Part shown: piece after piece, positions 9,302 to 10,000 of the stretch
Position numbering within the stretch: position 1 is the stretch's first letter
Layout: the number at the start of each line of letters is the position of its first letter
From: Trachelipus rathkii
Lineage: Eukaryota > Arthropoda > Malacostraca > Isopoda > Trachelipodidae
DNA: 10,000 nt
Direction: 5' to 3'
Assembly (NCBI GenBank): GCA_015478945.1
Contig: JABUQX010086989.1
Coordinates: 1-10,000, forward strand
Notes under the pieces: generated by a model
Told to the model about the DNA's origin: nothing
Database searches by the model: none
The model's input: only the letters and a program-made list of their open reading frames with translations
Program-made: the position numbers and the translations under genes

Positions 9302-9318
9302 CGCTCTCGGGCAGAGCG
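9302..9318 (-). other. Hairpin at the SINE 3' end
   Basis: CGCTCT and AGAGCG form a perfect 6-bp GC-rich stem with a 5-base loop. It is an unusually GC-rich element for this window. It lies about 18 bases before the microsatellite tail, where a SINE normally carries the sequence recognised by its partner LINE. Confidence 0.5.
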
Positions 9319-9408
9319 CCTAATTCTAGGAGGGGTTAACTTCAATTACGTCGAGCAGGACGAGCCAAGCCCAAGGAGAGATATGCTCACATTTTCACGC
9401 GACCAGTT

Positions 9409-9419
9409 GCGACTGGACC
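9409..9419 (-). promoter_or_regulatory. Degenerate box B of pol III internal promoter (SINE head)
   Basis: The minus strand reads GGTCCAGTCGC where GGTTCRANNCC is expected. It starts about 40 bases after the start of box A, within the tRNA-like range. It has diverged at key positions and is likely weak. Confidence 0.45.
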
Positions 9420-9446
9420 CACTCGCTTTTGTTTGGCGAGTGCTAT

Positions 9447-9458
9447 CACACTGAGCTA
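9447..9458 (-). promoter_or_regulatory. Box A of pol III internal promoter (SINE head)
   Basis: The minus strand reads TAGCTCAGTGTG, matching TRGCNNARNGG except at one of the two final G positions. It starts about 10 bases into the tRNA-like head, as in a true tRNA. Confidence 0.65.
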
Positions 9459-9467
9459 CCGGGTGGC

Positions 9468-9745
9468 TTTTTAGTATATAATACCAATATAAAACTCAAA
9501 AAACATCATATACATCACAGATATAAATACATACTAATACATAACAGTAAATAACATTATATATCTCTGTCATTATCACCATTTATTATTCTATCATTAT
9601 CATTACTACACTATTATTACTATTATATTTATCATTCACTATACATTATCATTATATTTCATCATATTCTATTATGATTATCATTTTATATCATTTATTA
9701 TTATTCTTATATTAATCTTAATACAACTATATTTATATCACTTAG
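9468..9745. repeat. Degenerate ATT/ATC-rich tract
   Basis: Loosely repeated ATTATC, CATTATCATT and TTATTATT units read T-rich on the plus strand, the opposite orientation from the AAT arrays at 1354-4875. Units are too diverged for a clean array, so this is an old microsatellite or a compositional tract. The first 100 bases (9468-9570) are A-rich, and the later part carries most of the ATT/ATC units. Confidence 0.6.
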
Positions 9746-10000
9746 TAAACAAGTGGACATTGAAGATATGAAAAAATCAGAAATTAAAAAAAAAAAACTA
9801 TCACTTTTATCACTACTAATTGATACTATTATCACTAGATTGCAGAATGATCCCAATCTCTAGCAACAATAGGTTGAGCAGCCCTCTTAATGAGCCATGG
9901 AAATGAAGCAGTTTCGGAGAGGCATCACAACAACACAGTTTACATCCCAAATCAGTCGATGAAGTATTACTCATGTTTACGAAAATTTTCAAAAGGTTCA
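9746..10000. other. Unique sequence at the window edge with a short minus-strand open frame
   Basis: The sequence returns to ordinary complexity. On the minus strand a frame is open from the window edge (about 9998) to a TAG at 9816-9818. An in-frame ATG at 9972-9974 would give 52 residues, with a Cys cluster (CKLCCC) and a Leu/Ile-rich stretch (NLLLLEIGIIL). No family is recognised. It could be the end of an exon or ORF continuing beyond the window, or chance. An A-run (about 9786-9797, plus strand) lies just beyond the stop in minus-strand sense. Confidence 0.25.

Larger units (their letters stand above)
9285..9467 (-). mobile_element. tRNA-derived SINE, minus strand
   Basis: On the minus strand the element opens with GCCACCCGGTAGCTCAGTGT, an excellent tRNA 5' half carrying box A. 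An anticodon-arm-like perfect 7-bp stem (CACTCGC/GCGAGTG, loop of 9) follows. A degenerate box B region (GGGTCCAGTCGC) has a T-arm-like stem CCAGT/ACTGG. A tRNA-unrelated body of about 115 bases then ends in a 6-bp hairpin (CGCTCT/AGAGCG, 9302-9318) and TATCTTCTGTAATATATATA, merging into the TATC/TA repeat. The layout of tRNA head, body and microsatellite tail, about 180 bases long, is that of a SINE. The enlarged anticodon loop and mutated box B exclude a working tRNA gene. The parent tRNA is uncertain; the CGCC-AAAC context is reminiscent of tRNA-Val(AAC), which is only a guess. Confidence 0.68.

Noticed and set aside
9401..9467. Functional tRNA gene on the minus strand
   Set aside because: The anticodon loop is enlarged, box B is mutated and no proper acceptor stem can be formed. 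The sequence continues into a body and a repeat tail, so a SINE is the better reading.

Overview
This window looks like repeat-dominated nuclear DNA from an animal, most likely an invertebrate. It is extremely AT-rich. Kilobase-scale AAT/TAA and TA microsatellite arrays surround short islands of ordinary-complexity DNA. The only recognisable coding sequence is a decayed non-LTR retrotransposon. There are no bacterial-style operons, ribosome binding sites or intact long ORFs. The density of TA and AAT microsatellites with LINE and tRNA-SINE fragments would suit a penaeid shrimp or another crustacean or mollusc, but that is a guess from texture only.

Layout. 1-85 is degenerate AAT repeat. 86-1350 is a unique island with nothing recognised. 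1354-3985 is a long interrupted AAT array with small islands at 1620-1792, 2392-2448, 2515-2580, 3011-3130 and 3416-3600. 3986-4554 is mostly unique T-rich DNA. 4555-4875 is a second AAT array. It abuts the 3' end of a probable minus-strand tRNA-derived SINE (about 4876-5127). 5128-6172 is a non-repetitive island that includes a protein-like but interrupted minus-strand reading frame (5556-5980). 6173-6901 is an almost pure TA array. 6902-8718 is a 5'-truncated, multiply frameshifted non-LTR (LINE) reverse transcriptase remnant on the minus strand, with its 3' end against that TA array. 8719-9284 is a second TA array. 9285-9467 is a better preserved tRNA-derived SINE, also minus strand, whose 3' end runs into the second TA array. 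9468-9745 is degenerate ATT/ATC repeat, and 9746-10000 is unique sequence with a short ORF open at the window edge.

No working genes act together here. The organising theme is retroposons and their tails. Three minus-strand retroelements each have their 3' side directly against a microsatellite array, on the side where a simple-repeat tail is expected. This suggests that much of the low-complexity DNA grew from retroposon tails. I found no convincing new functional system.
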